Assembly (NCBI RefSeq): GCF_016859125.1 | Contig: NZ_CP069338.1 | Span: 3,907,501-3,971,500, forward strand | Reading direction: 5' to 3' | Length of the DNA stretch: 64,000 bases | Source of the DNA: Archangium violaceum | GTDB taxonomy: Bacteria; Myxococcota; Myxococcia; Myxococcales; Myxococcaceae | Shown: in pieces, positions 1-11,999 of the stretch | Layout: each line of letters opens with the position of its first letter | Numbering within the stretch: position 1 is the stretch's first letter | Notes under the pieces: generated by a model | Seen by the model: only the letters and a program-made list of their open reading frames with translations | What the model was told of the DNA's origin: nothing | Databases searched by the model: none | Made by a program: the position numbers and the translations under genes

Positions 1-2795
<2,795 letters not shown>

Positions 2796-2963
2796 CCTCA
2801 ATCTCTCACAGGCTCCACCCCAAGGGGGGAGTAAGGGATTCGAGGCCAAGGTCGAGGCCCCTGAGCGCGCTCCGAAGCGAGCGGCGCCGGGCCCGGAAGA
2901 AGGCACCAGCTTCTGTCAGCAGGAAATTGAAAACTACCCTTTGTATGCACGAGTCACATGTTT

Positions 2964-3080
<117 letters not shown>

Positions 3081-3089
3081 TTTTTTGAA

Positions 3090-3124
3090 GGCCCCGGGTC
3101 TCACGCCACGTGAGACCCGGGGCC
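3090..3124 (+). terminator. rrn operon terminator hairpin
   Basis: A perfect 16-bp inverted repeat (ggccccgggtctcacg / cgtgagacccggggcc) with a 3-nt loop lies 10 nt after the 5S gene. A short T run sits before the hairpin and only a weak T-rich stretch follows. Stem strength and position make it the likely end of the rRNA transcript. Confidence 0.8.
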
Positions 3125-3181
3125 TTCGCCTTTGCGGGCTACTGGATTTCTGCGTTCCGCGTGTGTCTTTCCGCGGAGCAG

Positions 3182-3450
3182 TTATGCGTCGAGGAACTCC
3201 AGGTATGTGGGCTCGCCGCGCGCGGCCTCCTCCAGCAGCGCGTCCAGCCCGATCGGCCAGGTGTCCCAGGCGCAGCCGCTCCAGGTGCTCAAGCACGCGC
3301 GCATGTATCAACTCATGGCTCATGCGGCACCTCGCCTTCGTGCCCTGCTCCACCACGGCGCGTAGTCCTCCAGGAATCGTACGGTACCGGCCTGCCTGTC
3401 GTGCTCGTCGACGAGTGGCCGGGCATTGTCCCGTAAATGCTCGCCCGAGC
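3182..3450 (-). pseudogene. IS21-family remnant: IstA tail and IstB N-terminus
   Basis: On the minus strand, positions 3323 to 3182 encode a 5' fragment of an IstB helper ATPase (MSHELIHARVLEHLERLRLG, then LDALLEEAARGEPTYLEFLD after a one-base frameshift), ending in TAA. Upstream, a frame ending in VRFLEDYAPWWSRARRRGAA stops over the IstB start, matching the overlapping istA-istB layout of IS21 elements. The Walker-containing body of IstB and almost all of IstA are gone. The istA assignment rests mainly on position. Confidence 0.5.
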
Positions 3451-3480
3451 TCGTCGTGACGTGAGCGCCGAGACGTGAGC

Positions 3481-3893
3481 ATGTCCGTCGCCCCCATGAA
3501 GGAGGCGGAAGAGATGGACATGAAGGTGCAGGCGGAGAAGTTCCGGAAGGTGGTGCAAGAGCGGGGAGGAGTGGGCCCGAGAGCGCGCTACACGACGGAG
3601 CAGAGACAGGAGGCGTTGGAGTACGTGCGAGCGCGCCAGAGCAGCAGGGGGTGAGCGTGGAGGAAGCGGCGAAGGAGTTGGGCATGAGCAGCTGGACGCT
3701 CGGTCGGTGTGGCAGCGCGGTGCGCTGAGCCACCCAGCAGCAGCCCGGGAAGGCGGCGCTGGTGCCTGTCGAGGTGAAGGCGGAGCGAGCCCAGGGGCGA
3801 GGAGGGGGGCTGGTGGTGCACGGGCCTGGGGAAGTGCGGGTGGAGGGGCTGTCGCTGGAGGACGCGGTGCGGCTGTTGCGAGGGCTGCTGTGA
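3481..3893 (+). pseudogene. IS66-family first ORF (TnpA-like), frameshifted
   Basis: The ATG at 3481 opens a reading frame with a helix-turn-helix-like block: RARYTTEQRQEALEYVRARQ, then in another frame QQGVSVEEAAKELGMSSWTL. This is the small DNA-binding protein made by IS66 elements. At least two indels break it (near 3650 and near 3705). The C-terminal part, ending EVRVEGLSLEDAVRLLRGLL, resumes in a third frame, and its TGA overlaps the GTG of the next ORF (GTGA at 3890-3893), the normal translational coupling in IS66. It cannot produce an intact protein as read. Confidence 0.7.
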
Positions 3894-4735
3894 TTGGCTC
3901 CACGCGCAAGCTCGCGGTGTATGCCTACGGACATCCGTGCGACATGCACAAGAGCTTCGACGCGTTGTGCGGGCTGGTGACGCAGACACCGGGGCGCGAC
4001 TTCCTCTCGGGAGACGTGTTTCTCTTCGTCGGACGGGACAGGAAGAGGGCCAAGGCGCTCTTCTGGGACGGCACCGGTTTGTGCTTGTACGCCAAGAGGT
4101 TGGAGAAGGGACGCTTCGCCCCGCTGTGGCAGCGCGAGAGTGGCGCGCAGCCGCTTCAGCTGACGGTGTCGGAGCTGGCCCTGTTCCTGGAGGGCAGCGA
4201 ACTGGTGGGGCGAGCGCCGCTGTCGCCCGAGCCGTACAAGCTGGTGCCTCTCTTCCAACCCCAGACAGCGCAGGGGGTGACTTCCCAAGCCGAGGAAGCC
4301 CTGGAGATGATTGCCGGGCTGTACGCAGTGGAGCGCGAGTACAAGGAGGGACCCGAGAATCTGGAGCGCCTGCTGGAACTGCGACAGCAGAAGAGCCGAC
4401 CCATTATCGAGCGGCTGCACCAGTGGGCGTGCGAGCAGCAAATACATGAGCAACCGGTGGACGGGGCTGACACGGTTTCTGACGGACCCGCGGGTGCCGC
4501 TGGACAATGAGGCCACCGAGCGCGCCATGCGCGGGCTCGCGCTGGGGCGCAAGAACCACTACGGATGCCGGAGCCGGCGGGGTACCGAGTGGCGGCCCTC
4601 TACTACAGCCTGACGGAGACGGCGAAGCTGTGCGGGGTGGACCCCAAGCGCTACCTGCGAGAGGCCGCGCTGGCGGCCCTGCTCGAGGAACCGATTCCCC
4701 TGCCCAACCAGCTCGCGCAGCCCGCCGAGGGCTGA
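3890..4735 (+). pseudogene. IS66 TnpB fused to C-terminal remnant of TnpC transposase
   Basis: From the GTG at 3890 the protein starts as a typical IS66 TnpB (LAVYAYGHPCDMHKSFDALC, DFLSGDVFLFVGRDRKRAKA). After about 115 residues it passes without a stop into the C-terminal part of the DDE transposase TnpC (EEALEMIAGLYAVEREYKEG). The TnpB end and the N-terminal two thirds of TnpC, including most of the catalytic domain, are deleted. After 4440 the TnpC tail continues in other frames (LTRFLTDPRVPLDNEATERA; VAALYYSLTETAKLCGVDPK) and ends at TGA 4733-4735. This is an internally deleted, frameshifted, dead IS66 element. Confidence 0.8.
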
Positions 4736-5004
4736 CGCGCCACGGCACTCATTCCCACCTGTCTCGAGCTGACCGGGTGCCGCGGTGCTTGTCGCACTGC
4801 GGTGAACGCCCCCTCACGCCCTCCATTCGTCGTCAAGCTCTTCGACCACGGGGCTCGGCGAGCATTTACTTTGCACATCGGCGCCCCTCCGCCTTCGCCT
4901 TTCGTTGGAGCATGCTGAAGGAGCCATGAAGGATAGATGGCAGTTGGAGCGTGGTGGTCCGGATGGTTTCACCATGGTGGAGGAAATCGCCTGCTCTGGA
5001 CCCC
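4736..5004. other. intergenic region, no convincing gene
   Basis: This stretch lies between the IS66 remnant and the 3' end of the MerR gene. A short + frame from the ATG at 4926 (MKDRWQLERGGPDGFTMVEE...) runs into the MerR gene antisense and has no recognisable family. I see no IS66 end repeat or terminator that I would defend. Confidence 0.5.
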
Positions 5005-5751
5005 TCAATGCGTGGCCAGGAAGTTGCGGACCTGGGCGGTGTGGTAGCGGACGAGGAGCGTGTTGATGAGCGGCAGGGCGCGCTCGACCATCTCCGCGGC
5101 CTGTCCCGGCGGTAGGCGGGTGAGCCGGTCGCTGAGCAGCTGCGCCTCGCTCACGAACAGCGAGAACATGGCCTTCGTGTAGATGCGCAGATCGTCCACC
5201 CGGAAGCCCAGCGCCTCCGTGAAGCCCGCCTTCTTGAGCTGGCCCCACAGCTCCACGAGGAACACGTCATCGCGTGCCAGCACCGTGCGCCCGCCCTGCT
5301 TGCGGGTGACGAGCAGGCCCAGCTCCTCCATGCGTGCCAGCTCCGTGCGGCTCACACCCGTCTCCTTCAGCAGCTCCGCCGCGCCCACCGTGTCCTTCTG
5401 CCCGACGACGCCAATCGAGGGCCCCAGTCGCTGGCGCACCTCGGAGATCAGCTCGCGCTGCTTCGGGGTGAAGGCATCGTCGCGCTCCTCCAGCATGGCG
5501 CGGATGGCCTTGAGCGGCATGAAGCGCTCCTCCTGGAGCTGTCGGATGAGCTGGAGCCGCTTCAGGTGCTGCTCACCGTAGAAGGCCATGTTGTGGCCCG
5601 TCTTCCGTCCCTCCGGCAGGAGTCCCTGCTGGATGTAGAAGTGCACCACCTGCCGGGACAGACCCGCGCGCTCGCACAGGTCCTTCATGCGGTACGGGAA
5701 CGCGGAGCGATCCACCGCCGTCCGTCCCCGCCGCTCGCCTCGCGCCGCCAT
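5005..5751 (-). CDS. MerR-family transcriptional regulator
   Basis: A 248-aa protein. The N-terminal 70 or so residues form a MerR winged helix-turn-helix (FPYRMKDLCERAGLSRQVVH, then FYIQQGLLPEGRKTG and a recognition/wing block HLKRLQLIRQLQEERFMPL), followed by an all-helical part that should sense a ligand or dimerise. No metal-binding cysteines are visible, so it is not a metal-type MerR. The ATG at 5751 is preceded by GGAAGAGAG at good spacing; the longer upstream frame has no ribosome site and is unlikely. It is divergent from the lipoprotein-FadL-DUF1571 operon, with 214 bp between starts, so regulation of that operon is possible but unproven. Confidence 0.85.
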   Translation of the reverse strand: MAARGERRGRTAVDRSAFPYRMKDLCERAGLSRQVVHFYIQQGLLPEGRKTGHNMAFYGEQHLKRLQLIRQLQEERFMPLKAIRAMLEERDDAFTPKQRELISEVRQRLGPSIGVVGQKDTVGAAELLKETGVSRTELARMEELGLLVTRKQGGRTVLARDDVFLVELWGQLKKAGFTEALGFRVDDLRIYTKAMFSLFVSEAQLLSDRLTRLPPGQAAEMVERALPLINTLLVRYHTAQVRNFLATH

Positions 5752-5965
5752 GACTCTCTTCCTCCAGATGAAGACCGGGGATTCCGGTCTGACGCACCAC
5801 GTTAACACCTGACATCCGAAAATGACGAGCAGAGTGAAAGGTCGACCAGGCAACACGTGTCTGCCTTTACTGCCTTTTCTTGACAGAGCGTCAAGTGCCA
5901 CTGGACACTTGATACCAGCCCGTCCATCCGTCGAATCCCCAGCCCCTCCCGCTTCGCGAGATTCC

Positions 5966-8900
5966 ATGCGTCCGCTCGCCCTCGGAGTGCCGTGGTTCGT
6001 GCGCGTGTGCGCGCTGCTGCTGGTATGCGCCGCGTGCGGAACGAGCGAGTTCGATACCACCCGCGTTGCCCCGCCGCCCGTGACGTTGGGTGAGGAGTTC
6101 TACGGTGTCCTGTGTAATCGCATGGGCGCACTGCTCCTTCCAGAGGACCTCTCGGGGGACTCCTTCCGAGGTGTCTGTCACCGAGGGCCAGACGGCGAGT
6201 ACGCGGAAGGCGTGGACACGACGCGGCTGCCTCCGCTGGCCGAGGGCGCGGTGGACGCGGCCGGGCAACCGGTGAGCGTGGCCAGGCAGGAGGCGATGCG
6301 TGCGGAGGCGCTGGCCCGGCTGGGAGCGCTGGCCCGGCAGCGCCCGCGCGTGGTGGCCGCGCTGAATGCGCTCTTCCCGGACACGGAGGTGCCAGTGCGG
6401 GACCTGTCCAATTCGGACCCGGCGCTGACGTGCGGCCCGGCGACGCCGGAGCGGGCGAGGCTACATACGGAGCTGGCGGCGCTCCTGGGGCGTATGACGG
6501 CGCTGTACGGTGACGGCACGTTGCCGGATACGACGCGGGCGCTGGGCGCGTGGCTGGAGTCCTTCGAGGCCTCGCCCGTGGCCACGCAACTGTGGGCCGA
6601 GCAGGATGCGCGCCAGGGTTACCAGCCTCCGGAGCGGACGCTCGGGGCGCTGCGGCCGTTGCTCTCGTACCCGGGCATGCGGAACGTGTTGGACGCCGCC
6701 ACGCGCGCGGTGGCTCCCAGCACCACTCCCGGGCCCGCGCGCACGGCCTTCACGTCGATGCTGGAGGTGGCGCACCACTCGCTGCGCACCGTGGAGCCGG
6801 AGGAGGCGCGTGCCCCCCTGTCGGTCACCTACGACGCGGTCGCGAAGCGGGACATCCTGTCCCGCCCGCGCACGGTCACGGAGCTGCTGTCCACCCTGCT
6901 GCTCACCGATGCGGGTCCCGCGTCCTCCGAGGCTCCGGTGCTCGCGCTGAGGCGGGACCGGCGCGGGGTTGCGGCGGTGTCCACGCTGGGGTTGCCCTTC
7001 GTGGACGCGGATGCGGATGGTCTGCCGGACGTGGACGGGCTCGGCCGGTTCGTTCCGGGCTCCACCGCGCCGGTGCCCTCGCCCTTCCCGGTGCCGGGCG
7101 TACAGGACACGGCCGTGCGTGACGCCGAGGGACGTGCGCTCTCCGGGCCGGGCGGCTCGCCGCTGTATGCCTATGTCGATGCCCGGCGCACGCTGCTGGG
7201 GCAGGTGCTCTCCGAGGTCCGGCCGATGATGACCCCGGATGCCACGCACCCGCGCAGCACGGTGATGGAGCTGCTGGACGGGCTGCCGGTGGTGCTGGGC
7301 ACACGCGACGGTGCGAAGTCGAGCACGCGCGAGTACCCGCCCGTCACCGTGGCCTATGATTCCTTCCACGCGGACGAGTCGCCGGTGCTGGACCTGGTGC
7401 ACGCGGGCGCGCAGGTGCTGGGACATCCATCCGCGGACGACACACTGGTGCTCGGGCGCGCGCTGGTGACGGAGCACTCCGGCGATGTGGCGCGGCTGGT
7501 GGCCCTGCTGCGGACCTTCTTGCGCTCGGTGGACGCACACCCGGAGGCGGAGCTGAAGGCGGGCAACACGCTGCGGGACGAGCTGGTGGACGTGGTGGTG
7601 GAGATCTCCCGCGAGCCCGGGCTGCTGGAGGACATCGTGAATGCGATGGGGCATCCCGACTCGAAGGGGCTGGGGACGGCGTTCGCGAGCTTCATGGAGC
7701 ACCGCGACCGCATCGACTACGACCGGAACCTGCTCAACGGGCCACCGAGGAACCTGACCACGGAGGACAATGGCAATCCGCGCACGCGGGTGGACCGGAC
7801 GCAGCCGGACGCGGGCTTGAACCGGAGTCTGCTGCATCGCTTCCTCAACATCGTGCATGACGCCAATGGCGTGACGTTCTGCAACAAGGCGGGCGCGGTG
7901 GTGCACGCGCGTGGAGTGCCGCTCGCGGGAAACCTCGACCTGCCGTTGTTCGGCGGGACCTACAAGGAGTGCGAGGTCTTCAAGGTCGAGAACATGGCGG
8001 TGTTCTACCTGCAGTCCATCGTGGGCAAGGCGAAGTTGTACATGCGGCCATCCATCATCCGGGATGGAATCCTTGGCATCGGTGCCACGACGGTGAGCGT
8101 GATGGAGCAGTCCAGCGGCATCACCGGTTTCTGGACGGCGGGTGACAGCAAGGACTTCCGGCCGAAGACCGAGTGGCTCAACCGGATGATCATGTTCGAT
8201 CAGGTGAATGACAGCCCCACCTCGAGCGGCAAGAACTACATCACCAACCGCTTCCTGAGGGACCTGCAGGGCGCGAACATTGGCAGCTCGGTGTGTCCGG
8301 AGCGGGTCATCACGGATCCGGATCCGGACGCGGAGGACGCGGCACCGGATGGGAAGGTTCGCGGCCTGCGGACCTGTGCGGCGGACGAGTGGTTCCCCCG
8401 CCGCAACCCGGACACGCTGCTGATGCTGGAGACGGAGGGCTTCTTCAAGGCGATCCGTCCCCTGCTGCTCGCGTTCACGAGCCGCGACCGGGAGGACCTG
8501 TTCATCCAGATGATGGAGGTGCTCTACCGGCACTACATGAGCGATCAGGCACCGGCCAGCGAATGCAGACTGACGAGCAACCCGGCCGACCCTCAGTGCT
8601 CGCGAGCGGGCGCGGTGCGCTTCGAGCCGCTCGTCGCGGAGCTCCTGCGCGGAGACGCGATCGGAAGCCTCCAGTCGCTGGTGCCCAAGCTCCGGGCGCT
8701 CCAGGTGCCGCACTGCACGCAGGTGGACGCGGCGACGAGGAAGTGCACGCGGACCGAGGCGCGGGATGGCGTGAAGGTGCTGGCGGAGTTGGTGCGGACG
8801 GCCGTCGATCCGGCCCGGGCCGCGGCGGTGGGGCTGACGGATCGGCGCGGCAACTCCACGCATGTACGGCAGGACGGGGTGACGCGGGAGCAGGTGACGC

Positions 8901-9802
8901 CGCTGTCACTGGTGTTCGATGCGTTCTCGGCGATGGATGAAGCCTTCGACCGGCGCGCGGCCGAGCACCCCGACGAGCCGGACCGACGCGATGCCTGGGA
9001 GAGCGCGTGGTCGCGGTTGGCTGACCAGTTCCTCGCTGTGCAAGGTGAGCGCGAGACGTCTGTCTTCACGAACCCCCTGGCGGCGCGGCTGCTGCCACCG
9101 ACGATCGACCTGCTGCGCGCGGAGCTGTACGCACGCTGCCCGGAGACGTGGACACCGCCGTACGCGCGGTGCACCTGGATGCGGGACGAGGTGACGCAGG
9201 CGCTCGAGGACCTCCTGGGGGGCCCGCTGTTCGCGACGGCGTGGGACTTCCTGGAGGCGGCGAGACGGGACGCGGCACTGTGGGCCGAGGTGGAGGGGCT
9301 GACGGGCTACCTGCTGGACCCCGATTCAGCGGAGTCCTGGCCGGCGCTGCTGGGGACGTCGGTGGACGTGGTGCAAGGGCTGGCATCGGAGGGGAAGCAC
9401 CGCGCGCCCTTGGCACACCTGGCCGCGGAGGCGTTGACGCCCGGAGAGCTGGTGGACGCGACCCTGATGCTGGGGCGCAGGGTGGCGAGCAAGGCGTACG
9501 CGGAGGACGGGAAGACGCAGGTGTGCTCGCGGGAGATGGACCCGCATGAGCTGATGACGGGGGTGCTCTCCCGGCTGGTGACGCCCACGGAGATACCCGG
9601 AGAGGCCATGCCCCGGACACCGTGGGAGGTCCTCACGGAGGCGGTGGCGGACGTCCAGCGCGTGGTGCCGGGGCGAGCGGAGGCGCGCTCGGCGGAGGAC
9701 TATCAGCGCATCAGCCACGAACTCGCGTCGTTCCTGCTGGATCCGGAGCACGGGCTGGAGCGGTTCTACGCGGTGGCGAACAAGAACGGGGGTGCACGGT
9801 GA
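5966..9802 (+). CDS. large predicted lipoprotein (1,278 aa)
   Basis: The ATG at 5966 gives MRPLALGVPWFVRVCALLLV followed by CAACG, a basic plus hydrophobic signal with a cysteine that probably takes the lipid; the lipobox is imperfect at -3. The mature part is about 1,255 residues, mostly helical, with no family I recognise. It has a calcium-ligand-like run (DADADGLPDVDGLGRF, about residue 345). The upstream frame from 5822 lacks a signal peptide and is rejected as the start. The stop overlaps the next start (GTGA at 9799), so it is translationally coupled to the FadL-type transporter and the DUF1571 protein. A role as a surface or periplasmic partner of lipid or hydrophobic-compound transport is inferred from that operon. 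Confidence 0.85.
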   Translation: MRPLALGVPWFVRVCALLLVCAACGTSEFDTTRVAPPPVTLGEEFYGVLCNRMGALLLPEDLSGDSFRGVCHRGPDGEYAEGVDTTRLPPLAEGAVDAAGQPVSVARQEAMRAEALARLGALARQRPRVVAALNALFPDTEVPVRDLSNSDPALTCGPATPERARLHTELAALLGRMTALYGDGTLPDTTRALGAWLESFEASPVATQLWAEQDARQGYQPPERTLGALRPLLSYPGMRNVLDAATRAVAPSTTPGPARTAFTSMLEVAHHSLRTVEPEEARAPLSVTYDAVAKRDILSRPRTVTELLSTLLLTDAGPASSEAPVLALRRDRRGVAAVSTLGLPFVDADADGLPDVDGLGRFVPGSTAPVPSPFPVPGVQDTAVRDAEGRALSGPGGSPLYAYVDARRTLLGQVLSEVRPMMTPDATHPRSTVMELLDGLPVVLGTRDGAKSSTREYPPVTVAYDSFHADESPVLDLVHAGAQVLGHPSADDTLVLGRALVTEHSGDVARLVALLRTFLRSVDAHPEAELKAGNTLRDELVDVVVEISREPGLLEDIVNAMGHPDSKGLGTAFASFMEHRDRIDYDRNLLNGPPRNLTTEDNGNPRTRVDRTQPDAGLNRSLLHRFLNIVHDANGVTFCNKAGAVVHARGVPLAGNLDLPLFGGTYKECEVFKVENMAVFYLQSIVGKAKLYMRPSIIRDGILGIGATTVSVMEQSSGITGFWTAGDSKDFRPKTEWLNRMIMFDQVNDSPTSSGKNYITNRFLRDLQGANIGSSVCPERVITDPDPDAEDAAPDGKVRGLRTCAADEWFPRRNPDTLLMLETEGFFKAIRPLLLAFTSRDREDLFIQMMEVLYRHYMSDQAPASECRLTSNPADPQCSRAGAVRFEPLVAELLRGDAIGSLQSLVPKLRALQVPHCTQVDAATRKCTRTEARDGVKVLAELVRTAVDPARAAAVGLTDRRGNSTHVRQDGVTREQVTPLSLVFDAFSAMDEAFDRRAAEHPDEPDRRDAWESAWSRLADQFLAVQGERETSVFTNPLAARLLPPTIDLLRAELYARCPETWTPPYARCTWMRDEVTQALEDLLGGPLFATAWDFLEAARRDAALWAEVEGLTGYLLDPDSAESWPALLGTSVDVVQGLASEGKHRAPLAHLAAEALTPGELVDATLMLGRRVASKAYAEDGKTQVCSREMDPHELMTGVLSRLVTPTEIPGEAMPRTPWEVLTEAVADVQRVVPGRAEARSAEDYQRISHELASFLLDPEHGLERFYAVANKNGGAR

Positions 9803-11214
9803 AGGCGCTCGCTCTCCTGACGGCGCTCTTCTGTCCCCTGTTCGCGAGCGCCAGCGGCCTGTACGTGGGAGATCGCGGTGTCCGTCCCCTGGGGCGCGGA
9901 GGCGCCTTCGTGGCGGGCGCGGACGACCTGGGGGCGCTCTGGTACAACCCGGCGGGCCTGATGGACGCGGGGGCGAGCGTGCTGTTCGACGGCGCCTGGG
10001 TGCGCTCCTCAACGGACTTCACACGGCATGCGCTGGTGACGGACGGCGCGGGCGCCACGCGGGTGAGCGAGCTGCCCTCCGTGCGGGGCTCGTCCGAGTT
10101 CCTGCCCATTCCAACGATGGCGGGAGCCTGGGTGCTCGGTGAGAAGAAGCAATTCGTGGTCGCCGCGGGCGTGCTGGCGCCGCAGATGGCGGTGATGAGC
10201 TATCCCCTGGTGCTGGAGGACGGAACACCTTCCCCGGCGCGCTACTCGTTGGTCACGCTGGATGGCTCGCTGTTGGTCATTCCCGGGGTGTCGGCGGCGT
10301 ACCGGCCCTCCGACTTCCTCCAGGTGGGCGCGGGCGTGAACGTGCTCACGGGCAGCTTCGTGACGCAGACCGTGTTCAACACGGGTCCCCCGGACCGGGT
10401 GCTCTCGGCGCCGGAGGATCCGTCCTACGATGCATTGGCGGAGCTGAAGGCCACGGGCCTGCTGGCGCCAAGCGCGAGCTTCGGCGTCATCGTGCGTCCG
10501 ATGAAGCGGGTACGCGTGGGGCTGAGCGGACAGCTCGGGTACATCCTGGACGCACCCGCCACGGTCCGCGTGCGGCTGCCGAGCGCGGCGGTGTTCGCCC
10601 AGGCGCGACAGGAGGGGAAGGAGGCCCGGCTGAAGCTCGTGCTGCCGGCGATCCTCCGGGCGGGTGTGGAGGTCAGTCCCCTGGATGCACTGAGGGTGGA
10701 GCTGGGCTATGCGCGGGAGTTCTGGTCCTCGCATGAGGCCATCGATATCGTTCCGGAAGACGTGCGCATCCACGACGTGATTGGTATCCCCAGCCCGTTC
10801 AACGTGCCCGCCATCTCGATTCCCCGCCGGTTCAGGGACAGCCAGTCGTTCCGGCTCGGGGGCGAGTATTCCCTCGCGGTGGGCAGCGCGTTCGCGCTCG
10901 ATGTGCGGGCGGGCCTCAGCTACGAGCAGAGCGCGATTCCCGCGGCGTACCTCGCCCCGCTGACGGTGGACTCGGACAGGGTGACGGGCTCGGTGGGCCT
11001 GGGTCTGCGGTTGGGGGAGCGTTTGCGGCTGGACGCGGTGTATTCGCGAGCCTTTGGTGGGCAGCGCGAGGTGTCTCCCTCGGAGGCCGCGGTGCCACGC
11101 ATCAACCCACTTGCGGGAGAGGAGTTCCCGACGACTCCCGTGAATGGAGGCCGCTACCAGGTGCGGACGAGCATCCTGGGGGTGGGCCTTCGCTACCAAC
11201 TCCAGACGCCATGA
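9799..11214 (+). CDS. FadL/OmpP1/TodX-family outer membrane transporter
   Basis: A 471-aa protein starting at GTG 9799, which overlaps the preceding TGA. It has a signal peptide (MKALALLTALFCPLFASA) followed directly by the family's N-terminal signature (GLYVGDRGVRPLGRGGAFVA...DDLGALWYNPAGL). FadL proteins are 14-stranded outer-membrane barrels with an N-terminal hatch that move fatty acids and other hydrophobic molecules across the outer membrane. The rest is strand-rich with alternating residues and ends in an aromatic-rich strand (GVGLRYQLQTP), as expected for a barrel. The substrate cannot be told from sequence. Its 3' end overlaps the next ORF (ATGA at 11211). Confidence 0.9.
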   Translation: MKALALLTALFCPLFASASGLYVGDRGVRPLGRGGAFVAGADDLGALWYNPAGLMDAGASVLFDGAWVRSSTDFTRHALVTDGAGATRVSELPSVRGSSEFLPIPTMAGAWVLGEKKQFVVAAGVLAPQMAVMSYPLVLEDGTPSPARYSLVTLDGSLLVIPGVSAAYRPSDFLQVGAGVNVLTGSFVTQTVFNTGPPDRVLSAPEDPSYDALAELKATGLLAPSASFGVIVRPMKRVRVGLSGQLGYILDAPATVRVRLPSAAVFAQARQEGKEARLKLVLPAILRAGVEVSPLDALRVELGYAREFWSSHEAIDIVPEDVRIHDVIGIPSPFNVPAISIPRRFRDSQSFRLGGEYSLAVGSAFALDVRAGLSYEQSAIPAAYLAPLTVDSDRVTGSVGLGLRLGERLRLDAVYSRAFGGQREVSPSEAAVPRINPLAGEEFPTTPVNGGRYQVRTSILGVGLRYQLQTP

Positions 11215-11999
11215 ACCCAACCCTCCTTACCCTCCTGATGCCGGGTGTATTGATGACGACGCCCGCTCTTTCGTCCTCTCCGGATCTTCCCTCCCTCGCT
11301 CGGCTGTCGCTGGAGGAGCGGCGCGCCCAGGTGAAGGCACTCTCGCGCGAGCAGCTGGCGGAGCTGTTCGCGGGGGCGTCGACCCAGGAACTGCTGGAGG
11401 CGGGGAAGGTGTCCGCCACCCGGATGGGCACCTATGAGACGCAGGTGGTGAAGCGCGAGCGCGTCTCCGGCGAGTTGCTGAAGCCGCAGACGATCCACCT
11501 GTGGGTCCGGCAATCGCCTCGGGCCCTGCGGCTGGAGGTCCTGGACGGACCCGCCAAGGGACGGAAGGTGGTCTATGACGCCTCGGTGAAGAAGAACGAG
11601 CTGCGGGTCCGCGAGGCGGGAGTCCTCGGCATCGCTGGCGCGGTGTGGATCGACATGAACGGCAGACTTGCCCGTGGCGACACGAACCACCCCGTCACGG
11701 ATTTCGCCTTCACGTCCATCATCGGCATCCTGGAGGACTGCTTCGCGAAGGGAGAGGCGGTCGGCGGATATTCCCGGCAGGACGAAGGGCTGGACGCGAC
11801 GGGACGCTACTGCATCACCTTCGACGCGCCCGACGGTGGGGCGCACCTGTACGCGAAGCGTGCGCGCATCTGCGTGGATCCGGTGCTGGCCCTACCGGTC
11901 GTGCTGGAGATCGACGACGCGCGCGGACCGTTGGAGCGCTTCGACTTCAGTCACGTGCAGCCGGTGTCCAGGGCCGATTTCTCTCCGTCGTCCCTCTGA
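11211..11999 (+). CDS. DUF1571-family exported protein
   Basis: A 262-aa protein with a short hydrophobic N-terminus ending ALSS, probably a signal peptide, then the DUF1571 core: GTYETQVVKRERVSGELLKP, a VRQSPRALRLEVLDGPAKGR strand pair, and DMNGRLARGDTNHPVTDFAF. DUF1571 proteins are periplasmic and resemble the lipid-binding LolA/LolB fold; no reaction is established. Coupling to the FadL gene by ATGA suggests they act together on a hydrophobic ligand (inference). Its last 49 bp overlap the 3' end of the oppositely oriented PF10118 gene. Confidence 0.85.
   Translation: MNPTLLTLLMPGVLMTTPALSSSPDLPSLARLSLEERRAQVKALSREQLAELFAGASTQELLEAGKVSATRMGTYETQVVKRERVSGELLKPQTIHLWVRQSPRALRLEVLDGPAKGRKVVYDASVKKNELRVREAGVLGIAGAVWIDMNGRLARGDTNHPVTDFAFTSIIGILEDCFAKGEAVGGYSRQDEGLDATGRYCITFDAPDGGAHLYAKRARICVDPVLALPVVLEIDDARGPLERFDFSHVQPVSRADFSPSSL

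Noticed and set aside
5822-5965. Upstream extension of the large lipoprotein from the ATG at 5822
   Set aside because: The extension lacks a signal peptide and would bury the lipoprotein signal that starts at 5966.
6461-8863. Open frame of 800 codons on the minus strand inside the large lipoprotein gene
   Set aside because: It is antisense to a well-supported gene, is rich in Arg/His/Gln as expected for the reverse frame of GC3-rich coding DNA, and has no signal, domain or ribosome site.
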